A program made the position numbers and the translations under genes. DNA of 64,000 nucleotides from Pedobacter jeongneungensis (GTDB lineage Bacteria; Bacteroidota; Bacteroidia; Sphingobacteriales; Sphingobacteriaceae), in the NCBI RefSeq assembly GCF_000633455.1, contig NZ_AYMG01000012.1, positions 124,001-188,000 on the forward strand, in the 5' to 3' direction. Positions 35,195 through 43,383 of the stretch are shown here, in pieces. Below the pieces are notes generated by a model that ran no database searches, was not told the origin of the DNA, and saw nothing but the letters and a program-made list of their open reading frames with translations. Numbering within the stretch: the first letter of the stretch is position 1; each line of letters opens with the position of its first letter.

Positions 35195-37398
35195 AAACCA
35201 TTAAACAATTTTTTCAGGCATTAAGATCAGATAAAAAAGCCAAAAAAACCATTATTAAGCAGCATGACGTTACCGACTGCGGTGCGGCCTGCCTGGCTTC
35301 AATTGCCATTCATTATGGCCTGGATATGCCAATTGCACGTATCCGTCAGTACGCCTCTACCGATAAAAAAGGCACCAATGTATTGGGCCTGATCGAAGCT
35401 TCTGCCAGGCTTGGTTTTTCGGCTAAAGGTGTAAAAGCCAGTTACGATAATCTTTTTACCATTCCACTGCCGGTTATTGCGCATGTTAACCACAATAATA
35501 TTGCACATTATATTGTACTTTATAAAATTACTGAAGAATATGTAGAAGTAATGGATCCCGCCTATGGCGAAATGCAAAGATTAACGCCTGACGAATTCAG
35601 ACAAAAATGGACCGGTGTTTTGATTATGCTTTTGCCGGGAGATGATTTTACAGCAGGAACAGAACGGATTTCGCTTGAAAAACGGTTCATTTATTTGTTG
35701 ATGCCACATAAATCCGTTTTGATCCAGGTATTAATCGGTGCTATTTTTTATACCATATTGGGTTTATCTACCTCGATATTTCTCCAGAAGATTGTAGATA
35801 ACGTGTTGCCCGAGGGAAATACGAACCTTCTTAACTTAATGGGCACGGTGATGATCATCATCATTTTGGTGCAGATTTTTATCAATTATGCTAAAACACT
35901 ATTGACCATCAAAACCGGACAACAGATTGATGCCAGGTTAATATTAGGCTATTATAAACATCTTTTAAAACTTCCGCAGGCTTTTTTTGATACCATGCGT
36001 GTGGGTGAAATTATTTCACGGATGAATGATGCCGTTAAAATCAGGGCTTTTATAAACGATGTGCTCGTGGGTTTTGCCGTTAATGTTTTTATCCTGATCT
36101 TCTCCTTCGCTTTAATGTTTACCTACTATTGGAAACTGGCCCTGATTATGCTTACCGTGGTGCCTTTATATGCGCTTGTTTATTATGTATCTAACCGGCT
36201 GAATAAAACCACGCAGCGCCAGTTGATGGAGAAAAGTGCTGAATTGGAAAATCAATTGGTAGAATCGGTAAACTCAGTAAGTACGATCAAACGTTTCGGA
36301 CTTGAAAATTTTTCGAACCTTAAAACCGAAATCAGGTTTATCAACCTGCTAAAAACAGTTTATACTTCGGGTACAAATTCACTCTTGGTGGGTAATGCAA
36401 GCGGTTTTATTTCCAGCATCTTTGCCGTGATCCTGTTATGGGCAGGTGCAAGTTTTGTACTCCAGAATATGATTACACCGGGAGAGCTTTTATCATTTTA
36501 TGCTATTATCGGTTATTTTACAGGTCCGGTAATTAGTTTGATCGGGATGAACAAAGTTTTTCAGGATGCGCGCATCGCCGCCGACAGGTTATTTGAAATT
36601 ATGGATCTTGAACGCGAAAAAACGGAGAATAAGACGGATTTAACACCCGATATGATCGGAGATATTGAATTTAGGAATGTAAATTTCAGGTATGGTACAC
36701 GTGTAACCGTGTTTGATGGTTTTAACCTGCATGTACCAAAAGGAAAAATTACCGCTGTGGTTGGAGAAAGCGGATCAGGGAAAACCACTTTACTTTCGCT
36801 GCTTCAGAATATTTATCCGCTTCAATCAGGCAATATTATGGTTGGTGAGTTTGATATCAATTACCTCAGCAATGAAAGCTTGAGGAAACTGGTTGCTGTT
36901 GTTCCGCAGGATGTACATCTCTTCGCTGGCAACGTTATCGATAATATTGCTGTAGGGGAAATGGAGCCTGATATGAAAAAGATTATCCGAATCTGTGCAC
37001 AACTCCATATTATGGATTTTATTGAACGGCTTCCAAATGGATTTGATACTTATCTGGGTGAAAATGCGACCAATTTATCAGGTGGGCAGCGGCAACGTTT
37101 AGCCATTGCCAGGGCCTTGTACCGTGATCCGGAAATCCTGATCCTCGACGAGGCCACTTCTTCGCTCGATTCTTCTTCAGAAGAACATATCCATCATGCC
37201 ATTTCTTTGCTCAGGGAAAATGGAAAAACCATTATTTTAATTGCACACCGCTTAAGTACAGTGGTAAATGCAGATAAGATTGTGGTGTTAAAAGAAGGAA
37301 AATTAATAGAAGAAGGAACGCATAGTCAACTTGTAAAATTAAAAGGGATGTATACAGGTATGTGGCAAAAACAGTTTCCTGCACCCGAAAGTGTTTAA
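35191..37398 (+). CDS. Peptidase-containing ABC exporter (C39 domain)
   Basis: 735 residues. The N-terminal C39 peptidase has Q24, C30 in DVTDCGAACL, H106 in NIAHYIVLY and D122 in VMDPAYG, so the catalytic site is intact. Six membrane helices follow (about 165-440), then an ABC domain with Walker A GESGSGKTT (525-533), LSGGQRQRLAIARAL from 629, Walker B ILILDEATS and H-loop AHRLST. Such enzymes cut double-glycine leaders and export the mature peptide using ATP. The three precursors just upstream are the obvious substrates. Confidence 0.95.
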   Translation: MKTIKQFFQALRSDKKAKKTIIKQHDVTDCGAACLASIAIHYGLDMPIARIRQYASTDKKGTNVLGLIEASARLGFSAKGVKASYDNLFTIPLPVIAHVNHNNIAHYIVLYKITEEYVEVMDPAYGEMQRLTPDEFRQKWTGVLIMLLPGDDFTAGTERISLEKRFIYLLMPHKSVLIQVLIGAIFYTILGLSTSIFLQKIVDNVLPEGNTNLLNLMGTVMIIIILVQIFINYAKTLLTIKTGQQIDARLILGYYKHLLKLPQAFFDTMRVGEIISRMNDAVKIRAFINDVLVGFAVNVFILIFSFALMFTYYWKLALIMLTVVPLYALVYYVSNRLNKTTQRQLMEKSAELENQLVESVNSVSTIKRFGLENFSNLKTEIRFINLLKTVYTSGTNSLLVGNASGFISSIFAVILLWAGASFVLQNMITPGELLSFYAIIGYFTGPVISLIGMNKVFQDARIAADRLFEIMDLEREKTENKTDLTPDMIGDIEFRNVNFRYGTRVTVFDGFNLHVPKGKITAVVGESGSGKTTLLSLLQNIYPLQSGNIMVGEFDINYLSNESLRKLVAVVPQDVHLFAGNVIDNIAVGEMEPDMKKIIRICAQLHIMDFIERLPNGFDTYLGENATNLSGGQRQRLAIARALYRDPEILILDEATSSLDSSSEEHIHHAISLLRENGKTIILIAHRLSTVVNADKIVVLKEGKLIEEGTHSQLVKLKGMYTGMWQKQFPAPESV

Positions 37399-37414
37399 TA
37401 AGTTCCATAAAATC

Positions 37415-37429
37415 ACCGGAAAAACCGGT
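37415..37429. terminator. Small hairpin between convergent genes
   Basis: ACCGG and CCGGT arms around AAAAA lie between the exporter gene and the minus-strand membrane protein gene. Weak, with no strong T run. Confidence 0.3.
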
Positions 37430-37438
37430 TAAAGATCA

Positions 37439-38293
37439 TTAGATCGCCACATTGTTTGGAAGCGGATAATGGGTAACCACGACTTTTTTTCTCGCTTGCT
37501 TATTTTTGCCTGTAGGAGCGGTAACATTCAGCACAGTGATAAATTTTGTAGGGTCGCCGGTTGATTCGTAGACCACTACTTCAGCATAATCGGGCTGCGT
37601 AATTACATCAGAATTGTTTTTTAATACATCAAAATTTTTATTTCTCAGCTGGTTCAGCAGGTGGGCTTTATCGTGAACAAAGGGGATAAGCAGGTTGGGG
37701 GTACGGCGCTTCATCCAATGATCGTTCAGCTCTGAATATGGAGTTTTAACCTGGCCGTTCCAGGCAACCACAATGGTGCCTCCCGTAATCACAAGAAATT
37801 CACCTGTCCATATTACCCAAAGCAGAAGCCCTGAAATATTATCGCTGCCCTGAATGCGGAAAGTGCCAATTTCGTTCAGGGCCACGATTTCCTTAAATAA
37901 TACCCCAGGGTGAACAAACAGAAAAGCCATATCTTGCAAAAGCTGTTTGAGGTCTGCCGTACTCTGGTTAAAGGTAAATCCCCGGCGGCTATACATTACG
38001 GCATCAAAGAAAACCCACTGAACGTAGAATGCGAGCAGGCTGCATACTAATGCAATAGACAAAGCAACCTGAAGGTTTCTGATCTTACCGATCCTAATCC
38101 CCTGATCTATTGCCAGTCCCAGGAGCATACCGAGTAAAAATGCACAAATGGCAATAAACCATATGTTAGGTATTAACTGGGCAAGGATAATATAAAAAAG
38201 CGGTAGCAAAATAGAGGCAATAATGCCAATAGCCAGGGTGGTCAGGATGCCAGAGGTGGAGGCATGGCCTGCAGGAATGTATTTTTCTTCCAT
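37439..38293 (-). CDS. Membrane protein of unknown function
   Basis: 284 residues with about four membrane helices (residues 17-38, 43-61, 75-95 and a fourth near 155-178) and a soluble C-terminal domain (about 190-284) with alternating charged and beta-like segments. No family recognised. It is convergent to the peptide exporter. An immunity role is conceivable only from its position; nothing in the sequence shows it. Confidence 0.7.
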   Translation of the reverse strand: MEEKYIPAGHASTSGILTTLAIGIIASILLPLFYIILAQLIPNIWFIAICAFLLGMLLGLAIDQGIRIGKIRNLQVALSIALVCSLLAFYVQWVFFDAVMYSRRGFTFNQSTADLKQLLQDMAFLFVHPGVLFKEIVALNEIGTFRIQGSDNISGLLLWVIWTGEFLVITGGTIVVAWNGQVKTPYSELNDHWMKRRTPNLLIPFVHDKAHLLNQLRNKNFDVLKNNSDVITQPDYAEVVVYESTGDPTKFITVLNVTAPTGKNKQARKKVVVTHYPLPNNVAI

Positions 38294-38435
38294 GTGAGTG
38301 TGTAATCAGATTTTAATCTCAAACAGCTGGTCATATGAATTTGTTTTTTAGAAAATCTGTTGTTGTGATGTTTTTATGCTAAAAAAAAATATTGTAATAT
38401 TTTTCTTTTGAACTATTTTTATAAAAAAAACACAC

Positions 38436-38822
38436 ATGAAAAAAATAATACTGGCTTCATTTTTACTAATCAGCGGACTTGCGGCACACGCACAAACTTA
38501 TCAAGCCGTCACCAGTAAAAACAAAACCTACCTGGCAACGGTTAAGGGGCTTTCGTATACCTATAAAAATGGAATGGTTACTTTAAAAAATAACGGAAAA
38601 TATAACCTTGGCACAGTTAGCATCATTGCTTCCTCTAAAACAGACGCCAGTTTGTTTAGGATCGCACTATTTGAAGACGGGCTTAATAAGGGACAGACAC
38701 AGCAGGCAAGCGTTTATTTTACCACAGGTGAGGGGAAGGATAATCATGAAGTTGCTTTGACTGCGATCGATCAGAAAAATCTGGTATTCTCCTTTGATAA
38801 AGCGGTCAGGGCTGGCCGTTAA
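38436..38822 (+). CDS. Small secreted protein of unknown function
   Basis: 128 residues with a clear signal peptide (cleavage after AHAQ, near residue 20). The mature part is beta-rich and Lys/Thr-rich (TYLATVKGLSYTYKNGMVTLKN). No conserved domain recognised. Solitary gene after a very AT-rich upstream region. Confidence 0.7.
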   Translation: MKKIILASFLLISGLAAHAQTYQAVTSKNKTYLATVKGLSYTYKNGMVTLKNNGKYNLGTVSIIASSKTDASLFRIALFEDGLNKGQTQQASVYFTTGEGKDNHEVALTAIDQKNLVFSFDKAVRAGR

Positions 38823-38874
38823 TTGCTGTTTTTGAAAACAGTATTAATCTTCATCTATCCTCCAACCTATTTCT

Positions 38875-38882
38875 TATTTTTG
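38875..38882 (+). promoter_or_regulatory. Candidate -7 promoter element
   Basis: TATTTTTG fits the Bacteroidota -7 consensus TAnnTTTG and would give a 5' leader of about 30 nt for the gene at 38918. No good -33 element is visible. Confidence 0.3.
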
Positions 38883-38917
38883 CAGGAATTAAATGGCTAA
38901 TTTGTTTATGCTAAGAT

Positions 38918-39616
38918 ATGGATAATGGATTTTCTGATTGCAATCAGATTGCGGTGGTTTCTGCTTTTTCTAAGCTTGTAGATACTAATTTTCAGGGCGA
39001 TATAAACGCAATTTGCTGGTATAGGAACCTGGTTGGAGACTTTAGTGAAATTGTGTCTAAACTTCAGTTGAAAGATAACCTAACCGAAGTTTCCATGGAA
39101 GACCTTTATGCATTGCAACTATCGGAAGAAGGTAATATGGCCAGGGAAATTATCTTAAGTGATTTTCAGCTGTTAACAGATTTCGGGGCATCTCCTTCTC
39201 TTAATTTAATCAAAAGTTACCAGCGGGATGATGAATTGGATTTTATTTCAACAGATGTATATTCTTATCATGTAGACCGTTCACCGATTGGTTCTGATAC
39301 TTTTTTATGTACCTATTATGGTGCTGCCAGTGAAATCTTAGCTAATAACCAGGTTGAACAAAAAATACTGGTTCCGGAAATCCGGCAAAAGCTTAAAGAA
39401 TTGCATAACGGCCCGGAAGCGGAATTTGAAACCTTTTTAACCGAACATTATTTTGATCTGCATTATCAACCTAAACCTTATGCCAGACCTGTAAATCTGG
39501 GTTTGGGCCATTTGTGGAGATTAGCGGTAGATCATCCTGAAAAACAGACTTTACCTTGTATTCACCGGGCACCCACCGAAAAAAATGGTGAATATAGACT
39601 GCTCCTGATCTGTTAA
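38918..39616 (+). CDS. DUF1826-like protein
   Basis: 232 residues, cytoplasmic. The segment DVYSYHVDRSPIGSDTFLCTYYGAASEIL resembles the DUF1826 pattern (His-x-Asp then CTY-G), which suggests a cupin-like metal-binding fold. Function unknown. Family assignment is from the motif only, so moderate. Confidence 0.6.
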   Translation: MDNGFSDCNQIAVVSAFSKLVDTNFQGDINAICWYRNLVGDFSEIVSKLQLKDNLTEVSMEDLYALQLSEEGNMAREIILSDFQLLTDFGASPSLNLIKSYQRDDELDFISTDVYSYHVDRSPIGSDTFLCTYYGAASEILANNQVEQKILVPEIRQKLKELHNGPEAEFETFLTEHYFDLHYQPKPYARPVNLGLGHLWRLAVDHPEKQTLPCIHRAPTEKNGEYRLLLIC

Positions 39617-39709
39617 ATATTTTTTTGAAAATCCCTTTCTTGCAATGTGAGAATTTTCACTGGAAAGTAATTTGTAAGAGATTTTTCTACAAAGCTTGCT
39701 ACCGTTATA

Positions 39710-39717
39710 TAAATTTG
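39710..39717 (+). promoter_or_regulatory. Candidate -7 promoter element
   Basis: TAAATTTG matches TAnnTTTG, about 73 nt before the SYLF gene. The -33 element is not convincing. Confidence 0.3.
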
Positions 39718-39789
39718 GCTGCCCATCCGTTATAGGATCGTCCTGTCCGTGGAAATTACCGGCAGCCATTTAATTTTAAACCTCAAAAT

Positions 39790-40473
39790 ATGAATTTCAA
39801 CAAATCGGTCAGAATAAGCCTGGCCACGCTCTGCATTACAGTTCTTTTAGCCCCATCTCTGGCCAATGCACAGGACAAAGAGAAAAAAAGATTACAGGCA
39901 GCGGGTACGGTGCTGGATGATTTTGGTAAAATGAAAGAGTCTATCCCTTCTTCGCTACTTAAGGTTACCGAAGGGATCATTATCGTGCCAAAGCTGATCA
40001 ATGCCGGCTTTGTAGTTGGTGGTAAACGCGGCAGGGGAATAGCGATGGTGAAAAGGGAAGACGGCAGCTGGAGCAATCCTGTATTTGTGACTATTACCGG
40101 AGGAAGCGTCGGCTTACAGGTCGGAATACAATCTGTTGAGCTGGTGTTGGTTTTCAAGCATAGCAGCAGTCTGACCGGGATAAAGAAAAGCAGTTTTACG
40201 CTTGGTGGCGACCTTTCGATCGCAGCTGGTCCGGTTGGACGTAATTCTACCGCCAATACCGATTATAAACTTGATGCCGAGGTATATTCCTATTCGCGCA
40301 GTAAGGGGCTTTTTGCGGGGATATCACTGAATGGAGCTTCGCTTGAGTTCGACACGGCTGCAGACACAAATTTTTATGGAAAGGGGATGGGGCCAGCTGA
40401 GATATTTGCTTCGCAGGGAGATCCGGATGATGCTGTTACTAAAATAAAAACATCCCTTTCATCTTTGAAATAG
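39790..40473 (+). CDS. Secreted SYLF (Ysc84-type) lipid-binding domain protein
   Basis: 227 residues, signal peptide to about 27 (SLANAQ). The remainder is a SYLF domain: VTEGIIIVPKLINAGFVVGGKRGRG, GGSVGLQVGIQSVELVLVF, and SRSKGLFAGISLNGASLEFD. SYLF domains bind phosphoinositides or other lipids in eukaryotes; in bacteria the role is poorly known and the protein is exported. Single gene. Confidence 0.88.
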   Translation: MNFNKSVRISLATLCITVLLAPSLANAQDKEKKRLQAAGTVLDDFGKMKESIPSSLLKVTEGIIIVPKLINAGFVVGGKRGRGIAMVKREDGSWSNPVFVTITGGSVGLQVGIQSVELVLVFKHSSSLTGIKKSSFTLGGDLSIAAGPVGRNSTANTDYKLDAEVYSYSRSKGLFAGISLNGASLEFDTAADTNFYGKGMGPAEIFASQGDPDDAVTKIKTSLSSLK

Positions 40474-40560
40474 CTTATCAGGAAAACTCCTGCATGCCCG
40501 GTACCGGTCTTTTAGAGCCTGCCGGGATACTACTAAATTTAATATTAAATAAGTAAATCA

Positions 40561-41583
40561 ATGAAGAAAATAGGATTTTTATCATTCGGGCATTGGTCTG
40601 ACCATCCCTCATATCAAACGCGTACCGGAGGAGATACCTTACTCCAATCCATTGATCTAGCTGTTGCAGCGGAAGAAATAGGTATGGATGGCGCATATTT
40701 CCGGGTTCATCATTTTGCGCGCCAATTGGCATCTCCATTTCCGTTGCTTGCTGCAATAGGGGCAAAAACAGCTAAAATAGAGATCGGTACCGGCGTTATC
40801 GATATGCGCTATGAAAATCCGCTCTATATGGCTGAAGATGCCGGTGCTGCCGACCTGATTTCCGAAGGCCGCTTGCAACTGGGGATAAGCCGTGGCTCGC
40901 CCGAGCAGGTAATCGAAGGCTGGCGGTATTTCGGTTATGCACCTGAAGAAGGTGAAACCGATGCAGATATGGGCCGTAAGAAAGCTTTGGCGTTTTTAGA
41001 TAAGTTAAAAGGCAATGGATTTGCCGAGCCTAATCCTTATCCAATGTTCCCGAACCCGCCCGGCTTGTTACGCCTGGAGCCCTATTCGGATGGACTGCGC
41101 GAACGGATTTGGTGGGGTGCTGCCTCAAATGCGACTGCAATATGGGCGGCAGAAAACGCCATGAACCTTCAAAGTTCTACCTTAAAGTTTGATGAAAGTG
41201 GCAAACCTTTTCATATCCAGCAGGCTGAACAAATTCGATTATACAAGGAAGCTTGGAAAAAAGCCGGTCATCAGCGCGAACCAAGGGTTTCCGTAAGCCG
41301 TTCGATTTTTGCACTGGTTAACGACCAGGACAGGTATTATTTTGGCCAGCAGGGAAAAGGAGCCGATAGCTTTGGTTATATCGAAGCCGATAAACGGGCT
41401 GTTTTTGGCAAGAGTTATGCAGCTGAACCTGATCAGCTTATCAAAGAACTGAAAGCGGATGAGGCCATACAGGAAGCAGATACGCTATTGCTCACTATAC
41501 CGAACACTTTGGGAGTAGATTACAATATCCATGTGCTGTCTTCTATTTTAGAAAATGTTGCCCCGGCATTGGGCTGGAGATAA
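40561..41583 (+). CDS. LLM class (luciferase-like) flavin-dependent oxidoreductase
   Basis: 340 residues, cytoplasmic TIM-barrel enzyme of the bacterial luciferase superfamily. Visible features: LAVAAEEIGMDGAYFRVHHF near residues 37-56, GTGVIDMRYENPLYMAEDAGAADLIS (about 78-103) and RLQLGISRGS. Such enzymes use FMNH2 or F420 to oxidise small substrates; the substrate is unknown. No obvious operon partner. Confidence 0.88.
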   Translation: MKKIGFLSFGHWSDHPSYQTRTGGDTLLQSIDLAVAAEEIGMDGAYFRVHHFARQLASPFPLLAAIGAKTAKIEIGTGVIDMRYENPLYMAEDAGAADLISEGRLQLGISRGSPEQVIEGWRYFGYAPEEGETDADMGRKKALAFLDKLKGNGFAEPNPYPMFPNPPGLLRLEPYSDGLRERIWWGAASNATAIWAAENAMNLQSSTLKFDESGKPFHIQQAEQIRLYKEAWKKAGHQREPRVSVSRSIFALVNDQDRYYFGQQGKGADSFGYIEADKRAVFGKSYAAEPDQLIKELKADEAIQEADTLLLTIPNTLGVDYNIHVLSSILENVAPALGWR

Positions 41584-41687
41584 AGGTTTATCGCCATTGA
41601 TTTAAAAACAGCATCAGTAACTGGGATTTTGGGGAGGACTGTTTTGTATGAAACCGGTCCAATTGTAAGTCTCTTAAACAATATTTT

Positions 41688-41724
41688 AAATGGATGATCC
41701 GAAGTGAAATCAGGATCATCCATT
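41688..41724. terminator. Bidirectional hairpin between convergent genes
   Basis: A perfect 13-bp stem (41688-41700 with 41712-41724) around a 11-nt loop lies between the oxidoreductase gene and the minus-strand Cry-like gene. A and T runs on both flanks fit a shared terminator. Confidence 0.8.
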
Positions 41725-41776
41725 TTAGTTCTTCGCTTAAGCTACCTCAACATGCAACTTATTCAGCTTAAGGATA

Positions 41777-43138
41777 TTATGGGTAATACGGCTTGAATGT
41801 CAATTCCAGCCAGAACCAGTAGGAGAACCGTTCGGTAGTATCCCGGGCAGATCGTAAATTAGTGATCTCATAATTTGCCGGTATCTTAATTTCCTGGTAT
41901 TTTAATACCTGTTTTTCTTTTAACATTGCAGTTTCACTTTCCGTGCCGTCGCTATAAACAAAGTTGATGGACTTTAAAGGGGCAAGGCCGATATAAGGCT
42001 GCGAATAATAAAACCGTAACGCAACAAGTTCTTTATCAGGATCAACCTTGATGGTTTTTGTTTTATCGCCACCAATTTTGGTTGCCCGCTGCCCGTCATG
42101 ACGTTCAAAGTTCACCTGGAAACTGTCCATGCTATCACCGAAATTGTAGATAATTTCCTTAATTTTTCCAGATTTCTGGCTCTCATTTGCCGGGCGCAAT
42201 GGGCGCAATTCGTTTTCGTTGCCTGGTGAAAAGGGGCCTATGGTAATTTTATTAAAAGCCGGATCAATGGCCGGAGGTACTGATTCTGAACCGGGCATCA
42301 GGCGGTTGGTATAAAAAAAAGAGGCGTATGACTGCGCAAAATCGGCCATCCAGAAAGACATCCAGCCTTCCTTAATTTTTAGCAGTTCTTCCTTCCTGTA
42401 ATCTTTGCCATCAACAAATCTGTAGCTCTTCTTAAATGACCTTTTCCCGAAGGTGTCGTTTATTTCGATATCGGTGTCTTTAATCAGTTTGCCTGTGGTA
42501 ATACTTTCGTAAACAATCTGAGAAGCACGCCATTCTATCAGCGCAGGAATCTGTTCGTTAAAAAACGACTGGTAGTTTTCTATCTGCCGCTGCAGATCAA
42601 TTACCCAGGCATCGTCAAACTCTCCATAAAGTGCTTCTCCTGAATCAACCCTTTCTTTAAGTATGGCCAGGTGCACCAGCGAAAATGCAACGGTAAAGGG
42701 GATAAGTTTATGTTTATTTTTGGATTTAATCAGCTTGAAATACATTTCGGTGCACTTGCTGATGAGTGTATTGAGCTGCATGGCCTGCTCTGATTTGTTT
42801 TTGGCCACCACGTAGGAAACCATGTCGCTTTTAATCGCCATGAGTTCGCTTCCATCGCGGGTGATTTCAAATTCCAGGATAGCAAGTTCAACCATTCTTG
42901 AAACATTTTCACTAACCTGCGCCCAGATATCAGCTTTCGCTTCCTGCCAGAAACTTTTGATTACGTAACTGATGGCACCTCCGATATAGGGTGCTTTGGT
43001 TGCCAGGGAAATGACGACTGTTCTTGCTTTGGATTCCCAGCTTGATTTGGGCGAAGGCGGGGGAAAGGGAAAAAAATCTTTGCCGGATAAAATCAGGCGT
43101 TCATAATCGGTAGGGACGGGTTTGAGCGTTGTGGACAT
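41777..43138 (-). CDS. Cry-toxin-like helical domain protein with jacalin-like C-terminal domain
   Basis: 453 residues, no signal peptide. Residues about 45-215 resemble the delta-endotoxin N-terminal helical bundle: a hydrophobic hairpin (APYIGGAISYVIKSFW), an amphipathic helix (IWAQVSENVSRMVELAILEFEI) and the FTVAFSLVHLAILKERVDSG-type central helix followed by YG and a long helix (DLQRQIENYQSFFNEQI). Residues about 325-405 look jacalin-like (NFGDSMDSFQVNFERHDGQ, later LKSINFVYSDGTES). The family would form membrane pores after binding glycan. All of this is pattern matching without a search, so alternative all-helical families remain possible. Flanked by unrelated genes. Confidence 0.5.
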   Translation of the reverse strand: MSTTLKPVPTDYERLILSGKDFFPFPPPSPKSSWESKARTVVISLATKAPYIGGAISYVIKSFWQEAKADIWAQVSENVSRMVELAILEFEITRDGSELMAIKSDMVSYVVAKNKSEQAMQLNTLISKCTEMYFKLIKSKNKHKLIPFTVAFSLVHLAILKERVDSGEALYGEFDDAWVIDLQRQIENYQSFFNEQIPALIEWRASQIVYESITTGKLIKDTDIEINDTFGKRSFKKSYRFVDGKDYRKEELLKIKEGWMSFWMADFAQSYASFFYTNRLMPGSESVPPAIDPAFNKITIGPFSPGNENELRPLRPANESQKSGKIKEIIYNFGDSMDSFQVNFERHDGQRATKIGGDKTKTIKVDPDKELVALRFYYSQPYIGLAPLKSINFVYSDGTESETAMLKEKQVLKYQEIKIPANYEITNLRSARDTTERFSYWFWLELTFKPYYP

Positions 43139-43383
43139 AGCTATAAATAATTAAGTTATATATCAATTCAGGTCAGGAGTGATCCTGGATATCGTTAATA
43201 CCGGAAGGGATTGAGCGTTACCAAAGGGCTCTTGCCTATTGGGAGCCTAAAATATGAAAAATATCATATTGACGGAACGGGCTACGGTTAAAAAAATAAC
43301 GGAAAAAATCAGAACATGAACCTAAATGGGAAAAAGTGCCGGATTGGTTAGAGCAGAATTTCATTCTGGCTATGGCAATGTCT
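43139..43383. other. Intergenic region
   Basis: Contains the upstream region of the Cry-like gene. A short plus-strand frame (EPKWEKVPDWLEQNF, about 43317-43361) reads like protein but continues into the antisense of the UvrA2 gene and has no start. Otherwise nothing recognised. Confidence 0.35.

Noticed and set aside
37439..38293. Immunity protein for the secreted peptides
   Set aside because: It is a four-helix membrane protein on the opposite strand. Position alone does not support the role and there is no family match.
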